Shown in pieces: positions 9,262-17,813 of a DNA stretch of 64,000 nt. The notes beneath the pieces were generated by a model. It made no database searches. It was not told where the DNA came from and saw only the letters and a list, made by a program, of their open reading frames with translations. Every line of letters starts with the position of its first letter. Position 1 is the stretch's first letter. The DNA is from Sphingobium sp. BYY-5 (GTDB lineage Bacteria > Pseudomonadota > Alphaproteobacteria > Sphingomonadales > Sphingomonadaceae): the NCBI RefSeq assembly GCF_022758885.1, contig NZ_JALEBH010000001.1:1116001-1180000 (forward strand). The letters run 5' to 3'. The position numbers were made by a program, and so were the translations under genes.

Positions 9262-10392
9262 ATGCCCAAGCATTCGCGCAAACTGCACGCCCTGCTACTC
9301 GGTGTCACCATGCTTGCCGCCGGATGCCAGCAGCCTCAGCCCACTAATGAGGCGCCGGCGGCGAAGGAGTCAAAGCGCAGTGCGTCTGAGTATCTTTCCC
9401 AGCCGCTGGTGAGCGACATCTACACGGCCGACCCGTCCGCCCATGTGTGGAACGGCAAGGTCTACGTCTATCCCAGTCATGATATCGACGGGCCGACGCC
9501 CGAGGACGATCTGGGCGGCCATTTTGAAATGCGCGATTATCGTATCCTCTCGATGGACAGGATCGGCGGGCCGGTAACGGTCGGCCCGGTGGCCTTGGAC
9601 GTCAAGGATGTGCCCTGGGCCGAAAAGCAGATGTGGGCGCCGGATGCTGCGCACAAGAACGGCACTTATTATCTTTATTTCCCTGCGAAGGACAAGGAAG
9701 GTGCCTTCCGCATCGGCGTAGCGACGTCCAACAACCCAATGGGTCCGTTCAAGGCGCAGCCGCAACCGATCAAGGGCAGCTATTCAATCGACCCGGCAGT
9801 CTTCACGGATGGCGATGGTTCGAGCTATATGTATTTCGGCGGCATTTGGGGCGGCCAGCTTCAGCGTAACATCGACGGCAAATATGATCCCAACGGGTCG
9901 AAGACCGACCTGGGCCAGGACGACAAAGCCGCACTGGCCCCGCGTGTCGCCAAAATGACTGGCGACATGCTCGAATTCAGCGAAACACCACGCGCGGTGC
10001 AGATACTGGATGAGAAGGGCAAGCCTTTACTGGGCGGCGACCATGACCGTCGCTTCTTCGAGGCGGCGTGGATGCATAAGTATAAGGGCAAATATTATTT
10101 CAGCTACTCGACCGGCGATACCCATTATCTGGCCTACGCCATCGGCGACTCCCCCTATGGCCCCTTCACCTACAAGGGCCGCATCCTGGAGCCGGTGGAA
10201 GGATGGACTACCCATCATTCGATCGTAGAGTGGAACAACCGCTGGTGGCTCTTTTACGCAGACAGCCAATTGTCGGGTCAGACCCGGCTGCGTAACGTCA
10301 AGGTGACAGAGTTGAAGTATAATCCTGACGGTACGATCCAGACAATTAATCCGTTCGTCACCAAGGGGACGAAGGACGGCGCTGCGCATTGA
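9262..10392 (+). CDS. GH43-family glycosidase, lipoprotein
   Basis: A 376-residue glycoside hydrolase of family 43, which includes beta-xylosidases and alpha-L-arabinofuranosidases. It carries a lipoprotein signal with lipobox LAAGC (Cys22), so it is probably anchored to a membrane. The five-bladed propeller acids can be placed: general base Asp57 in TADPSAHVW, a modulating Asp in SIDPAVFTDGDG, and the general acid Glu in FFEAAWMHKYKGKYYF. GGGAGG precedes the ATG. A strong double operator sits directly upstream and a terminator follows. With the esterases and receptor it would debranch or cleave xylan/arabinoxylan oligomers. Confidence 0.88.
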   Translation: MPKHSRKLHALLLGVTMLAAGCQQPQPTNEAPAAKESKRSASEYLSQPLVSDIYTADPSAHVWNGKVYVYPSHDIDGPTPEDDLGGHFEMRDYRILSMDRIGGPVTVGPVALDVKDVPWAEKQMWAPDAAHKNGTYYLYFPAKDKEGAFRIGVATSNNPMGPFKAQPQPIKGSYSIDPAVFTDGDGSSYMYFGGIWGGQLQRNIDGKYDPNGSKTDLGQDDKAALAPRVAKMTGDMLEFSETPRAVQILDEKGKPLLGGDHDRRFFEAAWMHKYKGKYYFSYSTGDTHYLAYAIGDSPYGPFTYKGRILEPVEGWTTHHSIVEWNNRWWLFYADSQLSGQTRLRNVKVTELKYNPDGTIQTINPFVTKGTKDGAAH

Positions 10393-10399
10393 GCGCGCC

Positions 10400-10439
10400 G
10401 AGCGCGGAGGAAGTGCCCTCCTCCGCGCTCAAATTTATT
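10400..10439 (+). terminator. Rho-independent terminator after GH43
   Basis: A 12-bp stem (10400-10411 with 10419-10430), a 7-base loop and a short A/T-rich tail directly after the GH43 stop. From here to 10565 nothing coding is evident. Confidence 0.8.
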
Positions 10440-10565
10440 ACGAGCCGCGCAGCGATGCGCAATCAATAGCCGACACGATACCAGCTATGCGGGAGGCCGA
10501 TCGGCCTCCACCCGGCCGGTGGACGCTGGCGGGTGCGGGCCGGCATCGCCGCCCCGCCTGAACGT

Positions 10566-10703
10566 TCAGTCATCGCGCCGTTGGAGCATGACGCGCGGGT
10601 CTGTGTCCACGCGATGTCCTTGCGCCGTTGCAACGGACGCGGCGCCGGACGCCGCCAGCACCACCCTCATTGCCCATGCCAAAAACCGCCGCATCTTCTT
10701 CAT
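10566..10703 (-). pseudogene. 45-codon ORF that is little more than a signal peptide
   Basis: A 45-residue ORF beginning MKKMRRFLAW with a convincing signal peptide (cleavage near VATAQ, about residue 28), leaving only 17 mature residues that end QRRDD. It starts 14 bp after the beta-propeller stop on the same strand, as a co-transcribed gene would. No strong ribosome site is visible. It looks like the 5' stump of an exported protein whose remainder has been lost, but a genuine small secreted peptide cannot be excluded. Confidence 0.35.
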
Positions 10704-10717
10704 CCGTCGAGACCGGA

Positions 10718-12745
10718 TCAGGTGCCCGGTTGAGGCCGCCGATAGGTCTTGCCGTCGATCGTCGTGACCAGATCTCCTTCGAGCGGCTGGCCCGTAACGC
10801 TCATGATGAAGCCACCCGGTTCGGTGCTCTTCTTCGTGCCGACCTGCTGCCCACTGGACCGCAGATCCGAATGCCATATGATCCGGGGCAGCCCGGTGCC
10901 TGGGACCATTTCCGCGCTTTCGGTGCCGTCGATAATGTGGGCGCCGTCGTCGGTATAGCGTTCGTAATTTGCGGAAATGAAGGTCAGGCGACCATTCTCC
11001 GTCGTGCGCACTTCGACCTGCGCAGAGCCGCCCACGCGGCCCTGCAGGGTGAACTTGCCCGCCGGAAGGCTGGGGTAGCGGGTAGGCATGGAATCGCCGG
11101 GCTTGTAGGGAACACCCCAGGGCACCGTGAGGCGGCCCGGCTTGGCCACATGGCCAAGCGGCAACGGCTTCCGGTCCGGCAACCGCGCGATCATCAGTCG
11201 CGAATGGCGACCACCCGGTTCGGTGGAGACAGGACAAGGCAAGGGATTGGCGCCACCGCAGTCGGGCGTAGTGACCAGCGCCTGCCAATAGACGACAGCG
11301 GTCCCATCGGGCGACCAGGCCGGATCGGCGCGCGCGTTCCAGTTGGGATCGCTGGGGCTGCCCGGCGTTCCGTCGCCTGCATTGAGCTGCTGCCCGGCAT
11401 AGCCCCCGCGATCGCCTGCCCGGTCAATCAGGAAGGGCTGGAAGAAACGGCGCATCCCGTTGCGATAGCCATAGGTTGAATTCAGCATGATCATGCGTGT
11501 GAGCTGATCGAGCAGCGGCGGTATGCCCTGCATAGCCCCATAATACATGTGCCGATCGCTCGACCGATTGTCGAAAACGACGAACCATTTATCGTCGGGG
11601 GACATCAGGATCGGGTCCGCATAGCCCGGCGCACTGGTCAGGCGATGGGACGCGCCGCTCTTCAACTCGGTGATGTACATGTCCACATTGCCGGACTCCG
11701 CCTGCCCCATGCCCACCGCATCCTTGCCGTCGCGCGTCCAGCCGCGCGCCTCGCCGATCGTACCCTGAACGGGATTGAGGATCAGCCGGCCGGGATTTTT
11801 CGGGTCGGCGCGAAACGGCGCATATTCCGGCTTGCCGGTACTGGTGAGGACATAGACGTCGTCCAAATCATAGCGCGGGACACGCGATTCGCCAGTGCGC
11901 GGCGCAGGGTTGAACGCCAGACGCCCGACCAACCCATGCTGGTCCAGCTCGCCCGTGGTGCGGTTCATGTGGCTCCACATCAGGTGAACGCCGTCCGGGT
12001 TGAGGCGCAATTCGCGGATAGCTCCCCCCGGGCCGGAGCCGTCGGCGGAGGTGTTCCACCGGATCGGGTAAACGCGCACGCGATCGGGCGTGCAGGCGTC
12101 GTCGGTGATCTTAAGGGTTCCGCAGTCGAGAATATTCGTACCCGCGAGTATCTTGCGATCACCGGGGAACGCCTGCGGATGATCGACCATCAGCGCGCGT
12201 TTATGGGCAGGATTGGCCAGGACGCCCGTTCCCTGCGTGCTGAAATTGGCGCCTTCCAGCGTCGTAGCGGGAATGCCGCAGGTGATGCACTTCCAGGGGT
12301 CTCCATTGGGGAAATGGCCGCCGTCCGTCTTGATGGCGATCACTTGCGGCCCGTCATAGATGCTACCCGCACCGGCCGACGCCGGCGCGCCCGCATATTC
12401 GACGGCCAGCAGCACATGCTGTCCATCCCATGTATAGGCAGGCCCTTCGATGATCGCGTCTATCTGAGCCGACATGCAGCCGGTTCCGCGCGGATTGATC
12501 GCAGACGTACAGGTGCCTGCGGCATCCGACGGCGCCGTCGGCGGCAACGGCAGCGACTGGATCTGGACGGATTCCGGCTTTGGCGGCGGAGGCACCGCGC
12601 GCGATGGCGCGGTCGATGACGCCGCCGCCAATCCGCCCGCGCAGACCAGCGCCAGCCCGACCGTGGTCTTGAACGCCGCCTTGCGATTGCCGGTGCGCGC
12701 TACGCCCGTGCCGATTATCCGAGCGTCAGTCCTGTTCATCATCAT
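10718..12745 (-). CDS. Exported TolB/PD40-like beta-propeller protein of unknown function
   Basis: A 675-residue protein with an N-terminal export signal (hydrophobic stretch around residues 26-44, AAFKTTVGLALVCAGG) followed by a proline-rich segment. Several SPDG-type blade motifs follow (LRLNPDGVHLMW; GWTRDGKDAVGM; LMSPDDKWFVVF; AWSPDGTAVVYW), as in TolB/WD40-like propellers. Cysteine pairs (CITCG, CTSAINPRGTGC) suggest disulfides outside the cytoplasm. The start is the first of three consecutive ATGs at 12745, preceded by TTGGAG. No enzyme motif was recognised. It lies downstream of a receptor remnant and probably depends on that gene's promoter, so it may once have been the periplasmic partner of a TonB-dependent receptor. 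Confidence 0.6.
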   Translation of the reverse strand: MMMNRTDARIIGTGVARTGNRKAAFKTTVGLALVCAGGLAAASSTAPSRAVPPPPKPESVQIQSLPLPPTAPSDAAGTCTSAINPRGTGCMSAQIDAIIEGPAYTWDGQHVLLAVEYAGAPASAGAGSIYDGPQVIAIKTDGGHFPNGDPWKCITCGIPATTLEGANFSTQGTGVLANPAHKRALMVDHPQAFPGDRKILAGTNILDCGTLKITDDACTPDRVRVYPIRWNTSADGSGPGGAIRELRLNPDGVHLMWSHMNRTTGELDQHGLVGRLAFNPAPRTGESRVPRYDLDDVYVLTSTGKPEYAPFRADPKNPGRLILNPVQGTIGEARGWTRDGKDAVGMGQAESGNVDMYITELKSGASHRLTSAPGYADPILMSPDDKWFVVFDNRSSDRHMYYGAMQGIPPLLDQLTRMIMLNSTYGYRNGMRRFFQPFLIDRAGDRGGYAGQQLNAGDGTPGSPSDPNWNARADPAWSPDGTAVVYWQALVTTPDCGGANPLPCPVSTEPGGRHSRLMIARLPDRKPLPLGHVAKPGRLTVPWGVPYKPGDSMPTRYPSLPAGKFTLQGRVGGSAQVEVRTTENGRLTFISANYERYTDDGAHIIDGTESAEMVPGTGLPRIIWHSDLRSSGQQVGTKKSTEPGGFIMSVTGQPLEGDLVTTIDGKTYRRPQPGT

Positions 12746-12850
12746 GGCTCTCCAAATTGCCTGCCTCATTGCCAGCAGTGCCGTCGTTCAAAATCATCTC
12801 TCGGTGCAGGAGCGCGAAGTCGTTCTGCGGACTGTCCGTCGCCCTTCCCA

Positions 12851-13015
12851 TCAGCGCGAACCGAAGGCGTAGCGGACGAGTACGGTTGCGCCAGTTTCTG
12901 GGCGCGATTGCGCAGCGCGTGCAGGCACATCCTGCGCGAAAGCCAATGATGCCGTGGAAAGAGTCGCAGCAGAGGCGACCCCGACGTGCAATATACTCCT
13001 GAAAGCCTGCTTCAC
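12851..13015 (-). pseudogene. TonB-dependent receptor remnant: signal peptide fused to a barrel C-terminus
   Basis: A 54-codon ORF (56 if the in-frame ATG at 13021 is used; GGGGAG is better spaced for the GTG at 13015). It begins as a typical receptor signal peptide (VKQAFRSILHVGVASAAT, cleavage near LAFAQ). After about 15 further residues it ends TVLVRYAFGSR and a stop, the kind of aromatic terminus found on TonB-dependent barrels. An in-frame deletion of some 2 kb between the 5' and 3' ends of a receptor gene would give exactly this. The beta-propeller gene follows on the same strand about 105 bp on. Confidence 0.5.
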
Positions 13016-13057
13016 GGCCATCTCCCCTGGTTCGGCCAGTCGCTATCTCGCTGGTCA

Positions 13058-13124
13058 TTATGCGACCCTGTAGCGCACAAAATTGGTCTGGTCAATTTAT
13101 GCGACACTAAATCGCACAAATTGA
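13058..13124. repeat. 39-bp-spaced direct repeat in the remnant's promoter
   Basis: TTATGCGAC-CT--A-CGCACAAA occurs at 13058-13081 and again at 13097-13120, offset by exactly 39 bp. The repeats overlap the inverted-repeat operator, so the promoter seems to hold duplicated binding sites. Confidence 0.6.
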
Positions 13125-13134
13125 CCAGACCAAC
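13082..13134. promoter_or_regulatory. 24-bp inverted repeat operator (GntR-like)
   Basis: The left arm at 13082-13105 and right arm at 13111-13134 match at 21 of 24 positions around a 5-bp centre. Each arm holds TTGGTCTGGTCAA or its complement, itself a near-palindrome of the kind bound by GntR/FadR regulators. It is about 70-120 bp upstream of the receptor remnant. The rest of the gap to 13547 shows no gene or clear signal. Confidence 0.55.
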
Positions 13135-13547
13135 TTCGCTCATGCCGGAACCCTGCTCCTCACTGACCAGGATGAGGCATCCTGAGTCTGGCGCGGATTG
13201 GGAGAAGGAAGTCTAAGGCTAAGCCCTCATCACGGGAGGTGGAGGCGTGATAATATCTGCAATATAAGCAAAGCATAGCTCAAACTTGCTTTTTCAGATC
13301 AGCCAGATTTCACAAAATCGCCAACGAATTTTAAGACAAAGCAAGATGTACCTATCCTGAAATCCACAATCATTCATGAGAATGCACGGCATCACTTACC
13401 CGGCCTTCCTATAGATTCATAGGAATCCGGAACCCCTATTTGGTAATACCAATTTTTGTATAACCGTTGAAGCTCCGCTATGATTGCATGACTCGTCAGC
13501 AATCCCCCACAGCAGCGATGAATCTGTCGTGGGGTCAACTCCCTGCA

Positions 13548-15074
13548 TCAATGCGCCGCCCCCGCCTCAATCGCGCGCCCTGGCCGGGGAGCCAGCCAGA
13601 TCACCATGGCAGCGGCGACGAAAACAACCATCGCAAGCAGGAAAATCTGGGTGATCGCCATCGCGTTGCTTTCCTGGACGACGAACTGCTCGATCGTGCC
13701 TCTCACCTGGCCCATGGAAAATCCGGCCGCCTGAAGCGCCTGGCTTGAGCCGTTGCTATTGAGCTTCGAGACGATCTCGCTGCGCGCCACGACGCCGCCA
13801 TTCTGGTACAGGGTCGTCCAGATGGACGTTCCGATCGCGCCAGCCATCGTGCGAAGGAAGCTCATCACGCCCGCCGCAGAAGCGGTTTCCTCCGGCTCCA
13901 CCGCCGCCAGGGCGATGGTGGTCAGGGGGATCATGAAGAAGGGCAGCCCGATACCGAGCAGCATTTGCGGAATGGCCAGCGACCAGTAATCCGCTCCACT
14001 GCTCCAGCAAGATTCCAGATAGGCGACAAAGCCCATCCAGAGGATGCCGAAGCAGACCAGGCCACGCTGATCCACTTTTTCGCCAAGCATGGCGACAATC
14101 GGCGACATCAGCACCGCACCGACGCCGGAGAAGGCCGTGACATAGCCCGCATAAGTGGAGGTATAGCCCATGCTCGACTGCAACCATTGCGGGATCAGCA
14201 CGGCCGAAGCGAAGAAGACCGCGAAGGCAAAGGACAGGCTCGCCACAGCGACCGTAAAACCGCGATGGCGAAACACCCTCAAATTGACGATAGGCTGCTT
14301 GTCCGTCATCTCCCACGCCACGAACATGACAAAACCGATCACCGCCACGACGGCGAGGGTGACGATGAAATTGTCATTGAACCAGTCATGTTCCCGGCCG
14401 AGATCGAGCATGATCTGCAATGCAGCGATCCAGAGGATCATCAGCGCCAGTCCGATCTTGTCGATGCCCAATTTTTCGGTCCGGGTTTCGGCGGGCATCA
14501 GGAGCTTGAACGTCCCGAAAGCACAGATGGCGGCAACGGGGATGTTGATGAAGAATATCCAGTGCCACGACCAGTTATCGCTGATGGTGCCGCCAAGGAT
14601 CGGACCCAATATAGGGGCCGTCACCGTGGTCATGGCCCACAGGCCCATGGCCTGCCCATGCTTTTCCCTGGGGAAGATGCGCAGCATCAGCGTCTGGCTG
14701 AGCGGCATGAGGGGGCCGCCGCACAGACCCTGCCCTATCCGGCAGACCACGATCATCGTCAGGCTGACGGACAGGCCGCAAAGGATGGAGAAAATGCCGA
14801 AGCCGATCATGCCGAAAGCAAAGGTGCGCACGGCGCCGAAGCGGGCGGCAAGCCAGCCGGTAAGGGGAACGCAAACGGCTTCCGCCACGGCATAGGAGGT
14901 GATGACCCAGGTCCCTTGCGTGGAAGAGATGCCCAGTGACCCCGCAATGTGCGCGACCGAAACATTGGCGATCGAGGTATCGAGCACCACCATGAAGTTG
15001 GAAAGCGCCAGCACCAGGCCGGCGAGCAGCAGGGTGGCGCCCGATAGCGGTTTGAAATCATCCGTCCCGCTCAT
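13548..15074 (-). CDS. emrB: DHA2-family multidrug efflux transporter (EmrB/QacA type)
   Basis: A 508-residue inner-membrane H+ antiporter of the major facilitator superfamily, DHA2 branch, with about 14 hydrophobic segments. Motifs include ANVSVAHIAGSLG in helix 1, GWLAARFGAVRTF between helices 2 and 3 (motif A-like), and GPILGPILGGTISDNWSWHWIFFINIPV (motif C region). It would pump hydrophobic drugs or detergents through the EmrA adaptor and the NodT-type channel encoded upstream. AGGAG precedes the ATG; the gene begins 10 bp after the EmrA stop and is last in the operon. Confidence 0.9.
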   Translation of the reverse strand: MSGTDDFKPLSGATLLLAGLVLALSNFMVVLDTSIANVSVAHIAGSLGISSTQGTWVITSYAVAEAVCVPLTGWLAARFGAVRTFAFGMIGFGIFSILCGLSVSLTMIVVCRIGQGLCGGPLMPLSQTLMLRIFPREKHGQAMGLWAMTTVTAPILGPILGGTISDNWSWHWIFFINIPVAAICAFGTFKLLMPAETRTEKLGIDKIGLALMILWIAALQIMLDLGREHDWFNDNFIVTLAVVAVIGFVMFVAWEMTDKQPIVNLRVFRHRGFTVAVASLSFAFAVFFASAVLIPQWLQSSMGYTSTYAGYVTAFSGVGAVLMSPIVAMLGEKVDQRGLVCFGILWMGFVAYLESCWSSGADYWSLAIPQMLLGIGLPFFMIPLTTIALAAVEPEETASAAGVMSFLRTMAGAIGTSIWTTLYQNGGVVARSEIVSKLNSNGSSQALQAAGFSMGQVRGTIEQFVVQESNAMAITQIFLLAMVVFVAAAMVIWLAPRPGRAIEAGAAH

Positions 15075-15084
15075 GGTACAACTC

Positions 15085-16260
15085 CTAACGGGCCGAAGTG
15101 TCGACGGTGACGGTCATGGAAAGGCCGACACGAAGCGGATGGGCAGCGAGTTCCCGGGGATCAAGCCCGATGCGCACGGGCAGTCGCTGGACTACCTTGA
15201 TCCAGTTGCCGGTCGCGTTCTGCGCCGGGATCAGCGCGAACGAAGCCCCCGTGCCGCCGGAAAAACCCTCGACCTTGCCATGATATTCGACGCTGCCACC
15301 ATAGAGGTCGGCCGTGAGTGTCGCGGGTTGCCCCGGTTTCACCTTCTGCAATTGGCCTTCCTTGAAATTGGCGTCGACATAGACCTGCGCGACCGGAACG
15401 ACCTGCATCACGATAGCTCCCGGCGCCACGCGCTGGCCAACCTGAACCGCGCGGCTGGTAACGACGCCGTCGATGGGCGCACGAATGACCGTTCGCTCCA
15501 GATCAAGCCTGGCCTGCTTCACCCGCGCTTCTGCGGCCTGAACATCGGGCGCGGTATTGACCGTCGATCCGCTGATGAGCGCATCATTGGCCGCCAGGCT
15601 GCCTTCTGCGGCGGTCGCCTGCGAACTGGCCTGAGCCACCGCCGCACGCGCCTGCGCAAGCGACGCTGACGCACTGGCGAGAGAGTTGGTCGCAGTGGTC
15701 AGTTCATCACCGGATACGGCTCCGTTGGGCGCCAGCTTCCTGCGGCGATCATAGTCGACCTTCGCCTTGTCATAGCTCGCCTGCGCCGCAACCAGTTGCG
15801 CGCGGGCGCTGGTGATTTCGGCGCCGCGTGCCGTCACCTGCGCGGACAGGGAGGAACTGGTCGCCGATGTCTGGCCGAACTGGCGACGCGCCTTGGCCAA
15901 ATCTGCCTCGGCGGAGGCAAGCGCGATCTGCGCGTCGCTGTCGTCGATGCGGACGAGTATCTCGCCGCGCTTCACCATCTGGGTATCCTGCTTGAGAACG
16001 GCAGCCACCTGGCCCGATATCATCGGCGTGATCTGCGCCGTATCGGCCCCGACATAGGCATTGTCGGTTTCGACATGGTGGCTCCCGATGAGCATATACC
16101 AACCGCCATAGGCTGCGCCCGCAAGGAGGACGGCGGCCGCGATGCCCGTCAGCAGCTTCCTGCGGCGGGCAAGGCGCGCTTCATCGGCGTTTGAGGCAGC
16201 GGTTTCGTCTTCGATTTCAAGCCTGTCCAGGGACGGCATGTTCGCATCGGCTTCAGCCAT
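15085..16260 (-). CDS. emrA: HlyD/EmrA-family membrane fusion protein
   Basis: A 391-residue periplasmic adaptor. A single membrane helix lies near residues 34-54 (LLTGIAAAVLLAGAAYGGWYML), followed by the first half of the lipoyl/barrel region (DNAYVGADTAQITPMISGQVAAV). A long helical hairpin rich in Ala/Gln comes next, then the second half (APIDGVVTSRAVQVGQRVAPG). The ATG at 16260 overlaps the end of the NodT gene by 8 bp and has AAGGA upstream; the extra upstream codons in the frame lie inside NodT and were rejected. It links the EmrB pump to the outer-membrane channel. Confidence 0.92.
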   Translation of the reverse strand: MAEADANMPSLDRLEIEDETAASNADEARLARRRKLLTGIAAAVLLAGAAYGGWYMLIGSHHVETDNAYVGADTAQITPMISGQVAAVLKQDTQMVKRGEILVRIDDSDAQIALASAEADLAKARRQFGQTSATSSSLSAQVTARGAEITSARAQLVAAQASYDKAKVDYDRRRKLAPNGAVSGDELTTATNSLASASASLAQARAAVAQASSQATAAEGSLAANDALISGSTVNTAPDVQAAEARVKQARLDLERTVIRAPIDGVVTSRAVQVGQRVAPGAIVMQVVPVAQVYVDANFKEGQLQKVKPGQPATLTADLYGGSVEYHGKVEGFSGGTGASFALIPAQNATGNWIKVVQRLPVRIGLDPRELAAHPLRVGLSMTVTVDTSAR

Positions 16261-17725
16261 TGTTCGGTTCCTTGCTGGTCTGATGGGAGGCAGCGGCGGG
16301 GGACGAGAATCCACCGCCAAGCGCGCGCACGAGCGCGACGTCGAGAGAAAAGGCACGGGCTTCGAGATCAGTGACGGTCCGCTGCGCCTGGAGAGCGCGC
16401 TCCTGGGCGCTCAGCACGTCGAGAAAACGGGAAAGGCCGCCTTCATAGCGTTGCTTCGCGATGGCATAGGCGCCCCGCGCATCTTCAAGCGATAAACGGG
16501 ATTCGCTCAGCCTTGTCGCGAGCGCCCGTTGGCTGGCCACTGCATCTGCGACGGCGTGATAGGCGTCCGTGACGGCCTGGTCATAGCTTGCAACCGCTTC
16601 GTCATAGGTGGCGCGAGCGCTACGATAACGGCCCTGAAGTTCTCCACCATGAAACAGGGGCAGGCTGAGCGCTGGTCCGGCGCTGCCGAAGCTGGAACCG
16701 CTTTTGAACAGATTGTCGAGACCGAGCGACTGAAAGCCGAATAGGGCGCTGAGGCTGATGGAGGGATAGAAATCAGCGCGGGCCACCTTGATCCGGCTTG
16801 CTTCCGCTTCCACCCTCACGCGGGCAGCGATGATGTCGGGGCGACGCCCGATCAGGTTCGTGCTGGCGTCTTCGGGAAGGCCACGCGCCGGAATCGATGT
16901 GGCAGGCGCCGAGATCGAAAGGCCACGATCAGGTCCCTTACCGAGCAAGGCGGCTATCCGGTTGCGCGTGAGCGCAATCTGCTCGTCCGTTTCGGCCAGG
17001 TCAGCGCGAGCGGCAGGAACGGCAGAACGCGCTTGCTTCAACTCGGCCTGGGTGTCGAGACCGCTCGCCACGCGGTCATCGGTCAGGGAAGCGGTCTCTT
17101 CCTTGATCCGCAAGGCCATCTGCTGCACGCCGCGTTCAGCGAACAGGCGCGCTAGATCGGCATAGGCGTCCGCCACATTGGTCGAGAGCGTGAGGGATGC
17201 CTGCGCCAGATCAAGCCGCGCAGCCTCCGCATCCGACCGCGCCGCAGCGTAGGACGCCTTGTTCTTGCCCCACAGGTCGAGATCGAAACCGAGTTCCGCC
17301 TGCACCTTCCCGGTACCGTTCCAGCCATGCGGCACGAAATCGGCGGGAATGCCATTATTGTAGCTCTGTTTCGCCGTGCCCGCGCTCCCGGATGCATCCA
17401 GCGTTGGAAGGCGCGCCGCCCCCGCTTGCTGGACATAGGCATCAGCGCGCTTCACCCGCGCCGCCGCAGTGGCAATATCTGGTGCGTTGCTCAAGGCCTC
17501 CGCGACAAGGGTGTCGAGTTGCGGATCGCCATAGCCCTTCCACCATTGGGCATCGGGCCAGGCATAAGCATCGCCGGCAGCAAGGCTTTGCTCCGCCGCA
17601 TAGGCGGTTGGGGGCCGGACAACGGGCGCTGAACCAAGCTTTGGAACAGACGCACAGCCCGGCAACAGGAGAAGGAAGGCAGACAATAGGGTGCCTGCCC
17701 CCGAAATGCGGGAGAATCGAGCCAT
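16253..17725 (-). CDS. NodT/OprM-family outer-membrane efflux lipoprotein
   Basis: A 490-residue TolC-like outer-membrane factor. The lipoprotein signal LLLLPGC fixes the lipid-bearing Cys near residue 24. The duplicated helical repeat includes WWKGYGDPQLDTLVAEAL and, later, RRPDIIAARVRVEAEASRIKVARADFYPSISLSALFGF, both hallmarks of the family. It is the promoter-proximal gene of the efflux operon. The start at 17725 gives the lipoprotein signal directly; its ribosome site is weak. One TetR-type operator lies only 13 bp upstream of this start, so repression would be tight. Confidence 0.92.
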   Translation of the reverse strand: MARFSRISGAGTLLSAFLLLLPGCASVPKLGSAPVVRPPTAYAAEQSLAAGDAYAWPDAQWWKGYGDPQLDTLVAEALSNAPDIATAAARVKRADAYVQQAGAARLPTLDASGSAGTAKQSYNNGIPADFVPHGWNGTGKVQAELGFDLDLWGKNKASYAAARSDAEAARLDLAQASLTLSTNVADAYADLARLFAERGVQQMALRIKEETASLTDDRVASGLDTQAELKQARSAVPAARADLAETDEQIALTRNRIAALLGKGPDRGLSISAPATSIPARGLPEDASTNLIGRRPDIIAARVRVEAEASRIKVARADFYPSISLSALFGFQSLGLDNLFKSGSSFGSAGPALSLPLFHGGELQGRYRSARATYDEAVASYDQAVTDAYHAVADAVASQRALATRLSESRLSLEDARGAYAIAKQRYEGGLSRFLDVLSAQERALQAQRTVTDLEARAFSLDVALVRALGGGFSSPAAASHQTSKEPNNG

Positions 17726-17737
17726 TTTGAAAAATCC

Positions 17738-17751
17738 GTACTTATGGGTAC
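17738..17751. promoter_or_regulatory. TetR operator 1 (GTAC-N6-GTAC)
   Basis: GTACTTATGGGTAC, followed by AGTT. The same GTAC-N6-GTAC-AGTT pattern recurs 58 bp away next to the regulator gene. Confidence 0.65.
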
Positions 17752-17795
17752 AGTTTTCAGATGGGCGATCACCCAATGCTTGTCAATAGAAAAAT

Positions 17796-17809
17796 GTACC
17801 CTATAGTAC
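17796..17809. promoter_or_regulatory. TetR operator 2 (GTAC-N6-GTAC)
   Basis: GTACCCTATAGTAC, ending only four bases before the regulator's ATG. This position suggests autorepression. Confidence 0.65.
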
Positions 17810-17813
17810 AGTT

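Noticed and set aside
12726..13058. 110-codon minus-strand ORF
   Set aside because: Another frame (the receptor remnant with a real signal peptide) fits better; this one has no recognisable features.
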